A stretch of DNA of 64,000 nt from Exiguobacterium sp. (GTDB lineage Bacteria > Bacillota > Bacilli > Exiguobacteriales > Exiguobacteriaceae): positions 1-64,000 of the forward strand of contig NZ_JAFIFD010000033.1 in NCBI RefSeq assembly GCF_020832205.1, written 5' to 3'. Shown here one piece after another: positions 48,430-57,170 of this stretch. Within the stretch, counting starts at the first letter, position 1. Each line of letters begins with the position of its first letter. The notes under the pieces were generated by a model, which was given only the letters and a program-made list of their open reading frames with translations, did no database searches and had not been told where the DNA came from. A program made the position numbers and the translations under genes.

Positions 48430-50340
48430 ATGAATCACTTGAATCAACCGAAAGGAAAGATGGAACGGTTCCGTCAGACGGCGGCGAACTCGTTCCGGAC
48501 GCATCGTCTGTTCTGGCTGTTCACGCTGCTGTTGTGGACGAAGTCGACGATTGCGTATCAGTTCTTTTTCAACATCCCGATTGACAACGCGATGCAGTCG
48601 TTCATTTTGTTGATCAACCCGATTAGCTCGACGCTGTTCTTATTCGCGTTCAGCTTTTTCTTCAGTGGAAATAAGCGTAAATGGGCCCTCTACATCTTGT
48701 ATGCGGTCTCGTCGCTCATCTTGTTCGCTGATACGACGTATTATCGTGAATTCACGGATTTCTTGACCGTGCCGGTCTTGTTCCAATCGTCGAACATGGA
48801 GACGTTGTCGTCTTCGTTCTTCTCACTGCTTCAATGGAAGGACTTGCTCATCGTCGGTGACTTGATCGTTTTGCCGTTCCTGCTTTGGAAGATGAACGAG
48901 ACGGGCAAGGCGTCACGCAAACGCGTCATCGCCACGTTCGTTGCGGCTGCAGCCATGTTCGGTTTCAATTTGGCGCTCGCCGAGACAGAACGTCCAGAGC
49001 TACTTACGCGCTCGTTCGATCGTGAACTGCTCGTCAAAAACTTAGGACCGTTCAATTTCCACATTTATGACGCGATGCTCCAGACGAAGACGTCGGCGCA
49101 AAAAGCGATGGCGGACGGGTCAGAGCTCGCAGAGATTGAATCGTATACGCGTCAGAACTATGCGGCACCGGACCCGGAGATGTTCGGTAAGTATAAAGGC
49201 AAAAACGTCATCGCCGTATCGTTCGAGTCGGCCCAAAACTTCACGAATCATATGAAAGCGCCGAACGGCGAGTACATCACGCCGAACTTGAACAAACTGA
49301 TTGAAGAGTCGCACTTCTGGCCGAACTTCTACCATACGACCGGCCAAGGGAAGACGTCGGACTCTGAGTTCGCCCTCGACAACTCGCTCTTCGGCTTGCC
49401 GCGTGGTGGGGTATACTTCACGAACGCCGATAACGAGTACGATGCGTTGACTGAGCGAATCAAACAGGCCGATTACCATTCAGCTGTGTTCCATGCCAAC
49501 AACAAGTCGTTCTGGAACCGTGACCAAATGTACGCCAACATCGGTGTCGACTCGTTCTATGACCAAGACTACTACGACTTAGGCGACCCGGCCGATATGA
49601 CGGAGTGGGGACTGCTCGACGATGAGTTCTTCTTGCAATCGGTGCCGATGCTCGAGGAGCTCCCGGAACCGTACTTTGCGAAATTCATCACGCTCACGAA
49701 CCATTTCCCGTTCACGATGCCGAGCGAGGAGCATGAGCTCGTACCGAAGTTCGAGACGAATTCGACGACGCTCAACAACTTCCCGCAGGCACTCGCTTAT
49801 CAAGACTATGCGCTCGGCTTGTTCATCGACGAGTTGAAGGCGAACGGCATGTGGGAAGACACGATCTTTATCGTCTATGGTGACCATAACGGCATCTCGA
49901 CGAACCATAACGCCGCGATGGCCGACTTGCTCGGCAAAGATGAAATCACACCGTATGACGTCGCGAAGCTACAACAAGTGCCATTCGCGATTCACTTGCC
50001 GGGGCAAGAGGAAGGTGTCGTCCATGACGGAATCGGTAGCCAAATCGACATGAATCCGACGATTCAGCATCTCCTCGGAATTGATACGTCGGATCAAATC
50101 GGGTTCGGGAACGATTTGTTCGCACCGGAGCGGAACGACCGCGCCATCTTCCGGGACGGGACGATGATCACGAAAGATTACGTCTTCACGCAGTCGATGT
50201 GCTATGAAGCAGAGACGGGTGAAGTCGCAGACGATACGGAAGCATGTAACCCGCTCGAAGAAGAGGCGAATCGCGTGCTCGAGATGAATGACTCGATCAT
50301 CTACTCCGATTTGCTTCGATTCAGAGAACAGAATGAATGA
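48430..50340 (+). CDS. ltaS: Lipoteichoic acid synthase family protein
   Basis: A 636-residue LtaS-type enzyme. Five N-terminal membrane helices (about 25-195) are followed by the extracellular sulfatase-like domain. The nucleophile is T309 in TTGQGKTSDSEF; metal ligands lie in VSFESAQNF and IVYGDHNGIS. It polymerises glycerol phosphate from phosphatidylglycerol on the membrane surface. ATG at 48430, 11 bases after AAGGAG; the upstream GTG lies in the ribosome site. Bacillales often carry several paralogs (LtaS, YfnI, YqgS, YvgJ), so primase or stress roles are possible. Confidence 0.92.
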   Translation: MNHLNQPKGKMERFRQTAANSFRTHRLFWLFTLLLWTKSTIAYQFFFNIPIDNAMQSFILLINPISSTLFLFAFSFFFSGNKRKWALYILYAVSSLILFADTTYYREFTDFLTVPVLFQSSNMETLSSSFFSLLQWKDLLIVGDLIVLPFLLWKMNETGKASRKRVIATFVAAAAMFGFNLALAETERPELLTRSFDRELLVKNLGPFNFHIYDAMLQTKTSAQKAMADGSELAEIESYTRQNYAAPDPEMFGKYKGKNVIAVSFESAQNFTNHMKAPNGEYITPNLNKLIEESHFWPNFYHTTGQGKTSDSEFALDNSLFGLPRGGVYFTNADNEYDALTERIKQADYHSAVFHANNKSFWNRDQMYANIGVDSFYDQDYYDLGDPADMTEWGLLDDEFFLQSVPMLEELPEPYFAKFITLTNHFPFTMPSEEHELVPKFETNSTTLNNFPQALAYQDYALGLFIDELKANGMWEDTIFIVYGDHNGISTNHNAAMADLLGKDEITPYDVAKLQQVPFAIHLPGQEEGVVHDGIGSQIDMNPTIQHLLGIDTSDQIGFGNDLFAPERNDRAIFRDGTMITKDYVFTQSMCYEAETGEVADDTEACNPLEEEANRVLEMNDSIIYSDLLRFREQNE

Positions 50341-50341
50341 T

Positions 50342-50371
50342 AAAAAGAGAGAGTTCCATCTCTCTTTTTTT
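50342..50371 (+). terminator. Terminator after ltaS
   Basis: AAAAAGAGAGA with TCTCTCTTTTT, loop GTTCCA, T-rich tail. Confidence 0.85.
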
Positions 50372-50441
50372 GTGGTCTTGAATCAAGATGTGAACGAACG
50401 TGGTAAGATGACAGGAGTCATAACAGGAGAGAGTGAAGCGA

Positions 50442-51050
50442 ATGGAGTATACGGGAGAACGGGTCATCCCGGATCAGATGAATCCGATGAACGGGATGTT
50501 GCTCGAACACATTGCCCGCTATCAGTTTTCATTATTGTATTTGAACGGTCGCGTGCTCGATTTTGCGACCGGGAGCGGCTATGGAGGACAGTTGATTGCG
50601 AAAACGTTGAAAGGCACTGTGACGGAAGTCGTTGGGGTCGACGTGTCCGAGACCACGATTGCATACGCGAAAGGAAGATATCATCACCCAAGCGTCAGCT
50701 ACCTCGTCGGGGACGTGCTCGACCGGACGTTACCGGAACGACTCGGTCAATTCGACTGCATCGTCAGTTTTGAGACGATTGAGCACGTCGTAGATTTCGA
50801 GTGCTTTATGGATAACGTCTGGGCGATGTTGAAACCTGGCGGGACGCTCGTCTTGTCGACCCCGTTCGGGCAAGGGGTCGGGCAGCCGACGAATGAGCCG
50901 TTCCACGCCCACCAGTTCACAGAAACGGAATTTGAGGCGCTGTTCGATCGCTTCACGTCGGTCGACTACTACTATCAACGAGGTGTCCTCGTAGAGCCTA
51001 AACGACCGAACCGGCACTATCCGTTCGGGATCGCGGTAGCGGTGAAATGA
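50442..51050 (+). CDS. Class I SAM-dependent methyltransferase
   Basis: A 202-residue methyltransferase: motif I VLDFATGSGYGGQLIA, acidic residue in VVGVDVSETTI, and FDCIVSFETIEHVVDFECFM with PGGTLVLSTP, as in UbiE/UbiG-like enzymes. The start MEYTGERVIPDQM is common to methyltransferases annotated near sugar or glycan genes. ATG at 50442 is chosen 11 bases after AGGAGAG; GTG at 50433 is too close. The stop overlaps the broken MFS gene, so both were one operon. Confidence 0.85.
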   Translation: MEYTGERVIPDQMNPMNGMLLEHIARYQFSLLYLNGRVLDFATGSGYGGQLIAKTLKGTVTEVVGVDVSETTIAYAKGRYHHPSVSYLVGDVLDRTLPERLGQFDCIVSFETIEHVVDFECFMDNVWAMLKPGGTLVLSTPFGQGVGQPTNEPFHAHQFTETEFEALFDRFTSVDYYYQRGVLVEPKRPNRHYPFGIAVAVK

Positions 51051-51375
51051 ACAAGATGAAAAAACCATCCTACTACGGATGGTATATGGTGATGATTGCG
51101 GGCCTCGGAGTATTTTTTTCCGGCCCCGGTCAGACGTATTTCATCTCAGTGTTCATCGATCAGTACATAACCGACTTCGGATGGTCGCGCTCGGCAGCAT
51201 CAGCGGGCTCGCGACGTCCGTCATGGTGCTCGTTTCGGCGGTCGGTCCGCTTCCGTTCGGGATCGCCTACGACTTGTTCGGGAACTATGAGTCGATCATT
51301 TGGTACTCGCTCGTCTTCCCGGTCATTGGCATCCTTGCCGCATCATTGGCGGTGAAGCCGACACTTGCAAGTTAA
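51047..51375 (+). pseudogene. MFS transporter destroyed by an internal deletion
   Basis: The first 45 codons (GWYMVMIAGLGVFFSGPGQT, then DQYITDFGWSRS) are the N terminus of an MFS transporter of the oxalate/formate-antiporter-like group. At about 51185-51200 the sequence jumps to LGSISGLATSVMVLVSAVGP and FGIAYDLFGNYESI, which belong near residue 330 of such proteins, in a different reading frame. The end of the last helices and the stop (51375) follow. About 280 codons are missing. The two parts join at the repeat-like TCGCGCTCGG, so a slip between short repeats is likely. No function is expected. Confidence 0.85.
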
Positions 51376-51377
51376 AT

Positions 51378-51407
51378 CAAAAAAAGCCCGATGAACACGT
51401 CACCGGG
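51378..51407 (-). terminator. Terminator after the small membrane protein gene
   Basis: On the minus strand CCCGGTGA-CGTGT-TCATCGGG (one G-T pair) runs into CTTTTTTT. Confidence 0.75.
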
Positions 51408-51594
51408 TGATGAAATAATAAAGTAATCCGAGCCCGAGGAACGAGAGCGGGAGCAAGATGATATAAATCCAGGAAACCATCGACCAACTCTTCTTCTGGC
51501 TATACTCAGATTTGTCTTTGCCGAGGCCGACCATGATCGTGAAGACGAGGGCAATCAAACAGACGAGTAACGATAATCCGATCGTGAGGTACAT
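51400..51594 (-). CDS. Small two-helix membrane protein, unknown
   Basis: A 64-residue protein with two membrane helices (about 3-24 and 41-61) joined by a charged loop (GKDKSEYSQKKSWS). I do not recognise a family. ATG at 51594 follows AAGGA by 9 bases, and the terminator overlaps its stop codon, which supports a real transcript. Confidence 0.65.
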   Translation of the reverse strand: MYLTIGLSLLVCLIALVFTIMVGLGKDKSEYSQKKSWSMVSWIYIILLPLSFLGLGLLYYFITR

Positions 51595-51646
51595 TCTGTC
51601 ACATCCTTCATTGTTTCTTCATATATTTAGCATAGCTGAAAACCAA

Positions 51647-51699
51647 ACAAAAAAGCCTCTGAAATGTTGGGATTGTGTGTCCAACGGTCAGAGGCTTTT
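51647..51699 (-). terminator. Terminator after the isochorismatase-type gene
   Basis: AAAAGCCTCTGA with TCAGAGGCTTTT (51651-51662 with 51688-51699); an inner GTTGG/CCAAC extends the hairpin. Minus-strand T run. Confidence 0.8.
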
Positions 51700-51706
51700 A
51701 TCACAC

Positions 51707-52249
51707 CTATTTATCCTTGAGATACGTGTCGGCATCGTCAATCGGAATCCCGAGCGCTTCGTGGATGACGGTCAAGGCGCTCTCGTTGCGTTTGTCCGTC
51801 TCGGCGGCGACACAGTCGCGCGGGACGTGGAGCTCATACTCCCGCATATAGCCGTCGTTCGCCGAGAACAAGATGCAGATGTCCGAGGCGACGCCGGTCA
51901 AAACGAGTGACGTGACGTCGAGTTGCCGCAGCAAGATGTCGAGCTGCGTCCCGTAAAACGTCGAATGTCGTGGCTTGATGATGAAATACTCCTTGTCTTC
52001 CGGCGCGATTCGTTCGGCGATGGCGCTGCCTTTCGAAGCGTCGACGTGACGGATGATGTCTTCCGTACTGTCTTTCCATTGGCCGAAGTTGTCGTTGCAG
52101 TAAATGACCGGCAAGTCCGCGTCTTTAAAGTGACGCTTCAGCTTCAAAATCGGCTCGACAATCGGTTCCGTGTTACGCAACAGGTCGTCCCCGCCGACAA
52201 AATCAAAGTCGTTGAACATGTCGATGATGAGCAGTGCCGTCTTTGGCAT
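51707..52249 (-). CDS. Isochorismatase-family cysteine hydrolase
   Basis: A 180-residue hydrolase. The catalytic triad is visible: Asp in ALLIIDMFNDF, Lys in FIIKPRHSTFYGT and Cys in TGVASDICILF, with the cis-peptide VAS just before the cysteine helix. Family members hydrolyse amides such as nicotinamide or N-carbamoyl compounds; the substrate is unknown and the nicotinamidase metal site is not clear. ATG at 52249 follows GGGAGGG by 7 bases. Confidence 0.9.
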   Translation of the reverse strand: MPKTALLIIDMFNDFDFVGGDDLLRNTEPIVEPILKLKRHFKDADLPVIYCNDNFGQWKDSTEDIIRHVDASKGSAIAERIAPEDKEYFIIKPRHSTFYGTQLDILLRQLDVTSLVLTGVASDICILFSANDGYMREYELHVPRDCVAAETDKRNESALTVIHEALGIPIDDADTYLKDK

Positions 52250-52314
52250 ACATATCCCTCCCATACAAAGATGCTCTCTTTAGGGAGGTACCACTTTCTA
52301 CTGCTCGATAATCG

Positions 52315-53052
52315 TCATTCCGCGAACGTTTTGCTTCGGAACATGAACGCCGTGATGACGTAAAACGCGATGATGTGGATCAGCACGTATAGCGCCGAGA
52401 ACCAAATCGTCACGTCCATCGTCTCCATGAACCCGGGGCTCTGGTAATAGACGGACAAATCCGTGTGCAAGAAGACGATCCATTTGGCGATGGCCGGCTT
52501 CCACGTGATGAGGAGCCCGCCGATCATCGTCGAGAGGAAGTTCGCGAGCACGGTAAAACCGATGACGACGCCGGTCGACTTGAAGACGACCGAGAACATG
52601 AGCGTCAAGAAGATCACGAACACACCGCTTGAGACGCTGAGCAGAATGTTGCGGAACTGTTCGAACGTCAAGCTCCCGTCTAGCGTGAAAGCGAAGCCAT
52701 ACGAAACGGCGAGGATGAACACGAATTGGACGAGCATGATGAGAAGCGCGGCAATCAGTTTTGACAACAGGATGCGGTCGCGTGAGTAAGGGCTCATGAG
52801 CAGGTGCTTCAACGTGTCGAACTTTAACTCGTTCCCGATCATCTCGGCCGTGAACACGATGGTGAAGATGCCGAGGAACGTCATCGCGGCCATCGTCGCA
52901 TAGTTGACGAACGTGGCGGCATCCCCCGGTTCATTTCCGCTTCGGACGATGAAGTACGTCAAGATGATAATCCCGGTATACATCCCGAGGGCGATGAGCG
53001 GCTTAATCGTTCGCCGCCACTTCATGAACTCATTGGCTAGTAATGAACGCAT
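52315..53052 (-). CDS. ABC-2 type transporter permease
   Basis: A 245-residue permease with six predicted membrane helices and the amphipathic start MRSLLANEFMKWRRT. The MIGNELKFDTLKHLLMSPYS stretch between helices 2 and 3 is typical of BcrB/YhaP/NatB-type exporters of bacitracin-like peptides or sodium. It overlaps the ATPase gene by 23 bases and forms the exporter with it. Substrate unknown. Confidence 0.88.
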   Translation of the reverse strand: MRSLLANEFMKWRRTIKPLIALGMYTGIIILTYFIVRSGNEPGDAATFVNYATMAAMTFLGIFTIVFTAEMIGNELKFDTLKHLLMSPYSRDRILLSKLIAALLIMLVQFVFILAVSYGFAFTLDGSLTFEQFRNILLSVSSGVFVIFLTLMFSVVFKSTGVVIGFTVLANFLSTMIGGLLITWKPAIAKWIVFLHTDLSVYYQSPGFMETMDVTIWFSALYVLIHIIAFYVITAFMFRSKTFAE

Positions 53053-53968
53053 GGTTCGTGCCTCCTTCTTTCTTCGTCAATTTCAAGAACTGTTCTTCGA
53101 GCGTCTCGTGCTTCATCCCGATCTGATATACCCCGATGTCCCGGTCGACAAGATGTTTCAGTAAGTGGGGGATATCGGCTTCCGGACGTGGGATGATGAA
53201 CGTCTCGGCCGACTGTTGGACGATTTTGACGTCATCGAAAGTGAGCGCCGCCACGTCGAGCGCCTCGGACATATCGGCCCGGTCGACTTTACAAAGGATG
53301 ACGCTTTCCGTTTTCGGTTCGCCTTCGCCGCCCTGAACGGATTTGATTTGGCCATGGTCGATGATGGCGAAACGGTCCGTGATCATTTCCATCTCGCTGA
53401 GCAGATGGCTCGAGATCAAGATGGCGATGCCGCGGTGGTCGGCGAGGTGCCGTAAGTACTGACGCAGGTCGGCGATGCCGGCCGGGTCGAGCCCGTTCGT
53501 CGGTTCATCCAAAATAAGCACTTTCGGATTGTGTAAGAGCGCCCGGGCGATCCCGAGCCGTTGTTTCATTCCAAGTGAATATTGTTTCACTTTCATATCG
53601 AGCTTCGTTTCGAGCCCGACTAAAGCACCGAGAGCGTTCAAGTCCACTTTTTTCAGACCCGGGATCAAGTTCATCGCATGAATCAAGTTTTCACGTCCCG
53701 TCAAGTACGGATAGAAAGCCGGATTCTCAACGATTGCCCCGATGCGGCTAAGCGCCTCTTGGCGCTCGGTCGCGACGTCGAACCCATCGACGGTCACGGA
53801 GCCATGTGTCGCCGGCATGAGGCCGGTAATGATGCGGATCGTCGTCGTCTTCCCGGCGCCGTTCGGACCGAGGAACCCGAAGATTTCACCCGGCACGACT
53901 TCAAAGCTGACGTTAGTTAATACGTTCGTCTTGCCCATCTTTTTGTGTACGTTTTGTACGGTTAACAT
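53030..53968 (-). CDS. ABC transporter ATP-binding protein (BcrA type)
   Basis: A 312-residue ATPase. Walker A is GPNGAGKTTTIR, the signature is SLGMKQRLGIARAL, Walker B with the catalytic glutamate is VLILDEPTNGLDPAG, and the switch histidine is in LISSHLLSEME. The C-terminal extension (about 220-312) is typical of BcrA-like exporters. Partner of the overlapping permease. AGGTGA lies before the ATG. Confidence 0.92.
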   Translation of the reverse strand: MLTVQNVHKKMGKTNVLTNVSFEVVPGEIFGFLGPNGAGKTTTIRIITGLMPATHGSVTVDGFDVATERQEALSRIGAIVENPAFYPYLTGRENLIHAMNLIPGLKKVDLNALGALVGLETKLDMKVKQYSLGMKQRLGIARALLHNPKVLILDEPTNGLDPAGIADLRQYLRHLADHRGIAILISSHLLSEMEMITDRFAIIDHGQIKSVQGGEGEPKTESVILCKVDRADMSEALDVAALTFDDVKIVQQSAETFIIPRPEADIPHLLKHLVDRDIGVYQIGMKHETLEEQFLKLTKKEGGTNHAFITSQ

Positions 53969-54305
53969 CGTGTCACCTAACTTTCATAAAGTGTATGTTC
54001 CAACTTGCCTACACCTCTCATACGGACGGTTTTGAAACAAGGTTTCACCTTTTTTTGAAATTGTTGAAACGGAGCCGTCGGTTCACAATTTACCGATAAG
54101 GAAAACTTATTGAAATAGTATGGACGAATTGTGAATTTGAAAGGGTCTTTCGAGCTGGAAAGGTGTAGTATGAAGGGGAGAGTAAGAGGCAAGATTTGGC
54201 TCTTTTCAAGGCATGAATCAGAAGGATGAACTGTTTCGTGTGTAATGTTAAAATGAAAGCGTTCACACATCGGAGCGCACAGGAACGGATAGGGGGATTT
54301 ATTCA
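53969..54305. other. Intergenic region between the ABC exporter and odhA
   Basis: 337 bases without a gene, divergent. It holds the odhA promoter and cre (54249-54267). It also holds an inverted repeat TTCACAATT (54082-54090) and AATTGTGAA (54127-54135), 36 bases apart, of unknown role. Confidence 0.6.
54249..54267 (+). promoter_or_regulatory. Perfect cre site over the odhA promoter
   Basis: TGAAAGCGTTCACA (54254-54267) matches all fixed positions of the CcpA cre consensus TGWAANCGNTNWCA. It directly follows the -10 candidate TAAAAT (54249-54254), so CcpA would block initiation in glucose-rich cells. Confidence 0.75.
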
Positions 54306-57152
54306 ATGGGAGAGTCGTCGAACGGTCACGAAGCGTTGCAATCATTTTATGGTCCAAACTTAGGCTACATCGTTGAATTGTACGAGCAATATTTGGAAGA
54401 CCCAGAATCGGTCGATGTGGAGACGCGTCGTTACTTTGACGAGCATGGTGCACCGGAAACGGCATTGCCAGAAGCGCCGGTCGCCTCATTTGATTTAGAG
54501 AAAGTCGTGGCAGCGACACGGCTGGTCAATGACATTCGGGCACTCGGCCACAAAGCGGCCGATATTTATCCGCTCAAAGACCATCCGCGCGAACACGGCT
54601 TGTTTGCGTTTGACCGCTACGGATTGAGTGAGGCCGACCTCGAGCAAGTGCCGGCCCATTTATTGTCAGAAGACGTGCCGAAACCAGGTGCGAACGCGCT
54701 CGAGCTCGTCCGTCACTTGCTCGACGTCTACACAGACACGGTCGCCATCGAACTCCGTCATTTAGATGACATGGAAGAGAAACGCTGGATTCGTCGTCGC
54801 ATCGAGCAAGGGGCGCTCAAAGCGAAACTGTCGAAGAACGAGAAAATCGAATTGTTCGAACGTCTTGCTGAGACGGAACTGTTCGAGTCGTTCCTTCATA
54901 AAACGTACGTCGGTCAGAAACGATTCTCGATTGAAGGGCTCGACTCGATGGTCCCGCTCCTTGACGCGATGGTCGGAAGACTCATCTCGAGCGGATCGGA
55001 ACATATCAACATCGGGATGGCGCACCGGGGACGCTTGAACGTCCTCGCGCATGTGCTCGGGAAACCGTACGAAATGATCTTTGCTGAGTTCCAGCATGCA
55101 CCGAACAAAGAACTCATCCCATCCGAAGGCTCGATCGGCATCAACTTCGGTTGGTCAGGAGACGTCAAGTATCACCTCGGTCTCGACCGGAGAGTGCTCG
55201 AGGAGAAGAAAGAAGTCCGTTTGAACCTCGCCAACAACCCGAGTCACCTCGAGTTCGTCGGTGCCGTCGTCGAAGGGTATACACGCGCCGCGCAAGACGA
55301 CCGCTCTGAAAAAGGGATGGCCGTCCAGCACGACGACAAAGCCGCCTCGATTTTGATTCACGGGGACGCTGCCTTCCCAGGCCAAGGCATCGTCGCGGAG
55401 ACACTGAACATGACGAACTTGAAAGGGTATCGCACGGCCGGAACGGTTCACGTCATCGCCAACAATACGATTGGCTTCACGACCGACCCGAGTGATTCGC
55501 GCTCGACACGATATGCGAGTGACATCGCCAAAGGGTATGAGATTCCAGTGTTCCACGTCAACGCCGATGACCCGGAAGCGTGCATCGCCGTCGCCAAGCT
55601 GTGCAGCGAATACCGCGCCAAATTCCATAAAGACATCCTCGTCGACTTGGTCGGCTACCGCCGTTACGGCCATAACGAGATGGACGAACCGATGAACACG
55701 AACCCGGTGCTCTACAAAGCGATCAAAGGCCACCAATCGGTCCGTCACGTCTACGCTGACCGTCTTGAATCCGAGGGCGTCATGACGAAAGAAGACAAAG
55801 CGAAAATCGAGCAGTCGATCGAGGAGCGGCTCAAGTCGGCCCGCGACCTCGTCCCGGCCGAAGAAGAAGATGCGGACATCGTCTTGCCGGAAGCGGTCCA
55901 TAAAGGATTCCCGTCTGTCGAGACGGCCGTCGACCGTGACGTGCTCAAACGATTGAACGATGATCTCCTCGAATGGCCGGAAGGGTTCGGCGTGTTCCAC
56001 AAACTTCAAAAAGTACTCGACCGTCGTCGTGACGCGTTCGGGGAAAATGGAAAAGTCGACTGGGGCCATGCCGAGACGCTCGCCTATGCGTCTATTATCT
56101 CGGACGGCACGCCGATCCGTTTGAGCGGCCAAGACTCGGAGCGCGGCACGTTCGCCCAGCGCAACATCATGTTGAACGACGTCGAGACCGGCAAGAAGTT
56201 CTCGCCGCTCCACCACTTGTCGACGGCGAACGCATCGTTCTCGGTGTTCAACAGCCCGCTGTCAGAAGGATCGGTACTCGGCTTCGAGTACGGGTACAAC
56301 GTTTTCGCCCAGGACACGCTCGTCCTATGGGAAGCGCAGTACGGTGACTTCGCCAACTCCGCACAAGTCATGTTCGACCAGTTCATCTCGGCCGGGCGTG
56401 CCAAGTGGGGACAAAAGTCTGGTCTCGTCATGCTCTTGCCGCACGGTTATGAAGGGCAAGGGCCAGAGCACTCGAGCGCCCGGATGGAGCGCTATTTGAC
56501 GCTCGCCGGAGAGAAAAACTGGACGGTCGCGAACCTTTCGACGGCCGCACAGTACTTCCACATCTTACGCCGCCAAGCGAAGATGCTCGGGACAGAACAA
56601 ATTCGTCCGATGATCATCATGACACCGAAGAGCCTGCTACGTCATCCGCTCGCAGCCTCGCCGGTCGAAGAATTGGCAGACGGCACTTTCTGCCCGATCG
56701 TCGAACAGCCAGGTCTCGGGGAGACGCCAGATAAAGTCGAACGACTCGTCTTCTGTTCAGGGAAGATGGCGATCGATCTCCAAGAGGCGACGATGAAGTC
56801 CGAAGAGTCACTCGACTTCTTGCACATCATCCGCGTCGAAGAGATTTATCCGTTCCCGGTGCGTGAGATTCGCGACGTCATCAGCCGTTATCCGAACGCG
56901 AAAGAAATCGTCTGGGTACAAGAAGAACCGAAGAACATGGGTGCGTGGACGTACATCGAGCCTCGCCTCGAAGCGGTCGTATCGAACCGTCTGAACGTCC
57001 GCTACGTCGGCCGTCGCCGTCGTTCAAGCCCGGCTGAAGGAAATCCGACAGCCCATAAACAAGAACAAGCACGCATCATCCGTGACGCATTATCGCGTGA
57101 CGCCGTCTCAAGTGCGGCCGGCACGAGCACATACCAAAAAGATCGTAAATAA
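54306..57152 (+). CDS. odhA: 2-oxoglutarate dehydrogenase E1 component
   Basis: A 948-residue thiamine-diphosphate enzyme of the TCA cycle. The start YGPNLGYIVELYEQYLEDP is the E2-binding arm; the cofactor region includes IGMAHRGRLNVLAHVLGKP and the HGDAAFPGQGIVAETLNM motif followed by NNTIGFTTDP. The C-terminal half has FEYGYNVFAQDTLVLWEAQY and LLPHGYEGQGPEHSSARMER. It decarboxylates 2-oxoglutarate and passes succinyl to OdhB. GGGGGA precedes the ATG. The E3 subunit is not here and is usually shared with pyruvate dehydrogenase. Confidence 0.96.
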   Translation: MGESSNGHEALQSFYGPNLGYIVELYEQYLEDPESVDVETRRYFDEHGAPETALPEAPVASFDLEKVVAATRLVNDIRALGHKAADIYPLKDHPREHGLFAFDRYGLSEADLEQVPAHLLSEDVPKPGANALELVRHLLDVYTDTVAIELRHLDDMEEKRWIRRRIEQGALKAKLSKNEKIELFERLAETELFESFLHKTYVGQKRFSIEGLDSMVPLLDAMVGRLISSGSEHINIGMAHRGRLNVLAHVLGKPYEMIFAEFQHAPNKELIPSEGSIGINFGWSGDVKYHLGLDRRVLEEKKEVRLNLANNPSHLEFVGAVVEGYTRAAQDDRSEKGMAVQHDDKAASILIHGDAAFPGQGIVAETLNMTNLKGYRTAGTVHVIANNTIGFTTDPSDSRSTRYASDIAKGYEIPVFHVNADDPEACIAVAKLCSEYRAKFHKDILVDLVGYRRYGHNEMDEPMNTNPVLYKAIKGHQSVRHVYADRLESEGVMTKEDKAKIEQSIEERLKSARDLVPAEEEDADIVLPEAVHKGFPSVETAVDRDVLKRLNDDLLEWPEGFGVFHKLQKVLDRRRDAFGENGKVDWGHAETLAYASIISDGTPIRLSGQDSERGTFAQRNIMLNDVETGKKFSPLHHLSTANASFSVFNSPLSEGSVLGFEYGYNVFAQDTLVLWEAQYGDFANSAQVMFDQFISAGRAKWGQKSGLVMLLPHGYEGQGPEHSSARMERYLTLAGEKNWTVANLSTAAQYFHILRRQAKMLGTEQIRPMIIMTPKSLLRHPLAASPVEELADGTFCPIVEQPGLGETPDKVERLVFCSGKMAIDLQEATMKSEESLDFLHIIRVEEIYPFPVREIRDVISRYPNAKEIVWVQEEPKNMGAWTYIEPRLEAVVSNRLNVRYVGRRRRSSPAEGNPTAHKQEQARIIRDALSRDAVSSAAGTSTYQKDRK

Positions 57153-57170
57153 GTTAAGGGGGAACTCATT

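Noticed and set aside
55155-56216. 353-codon minus-strand frame opposite odhA
   Set aside because: Shadow of the high-GC third positions of odhA; no ribosome site or recognisable domain.
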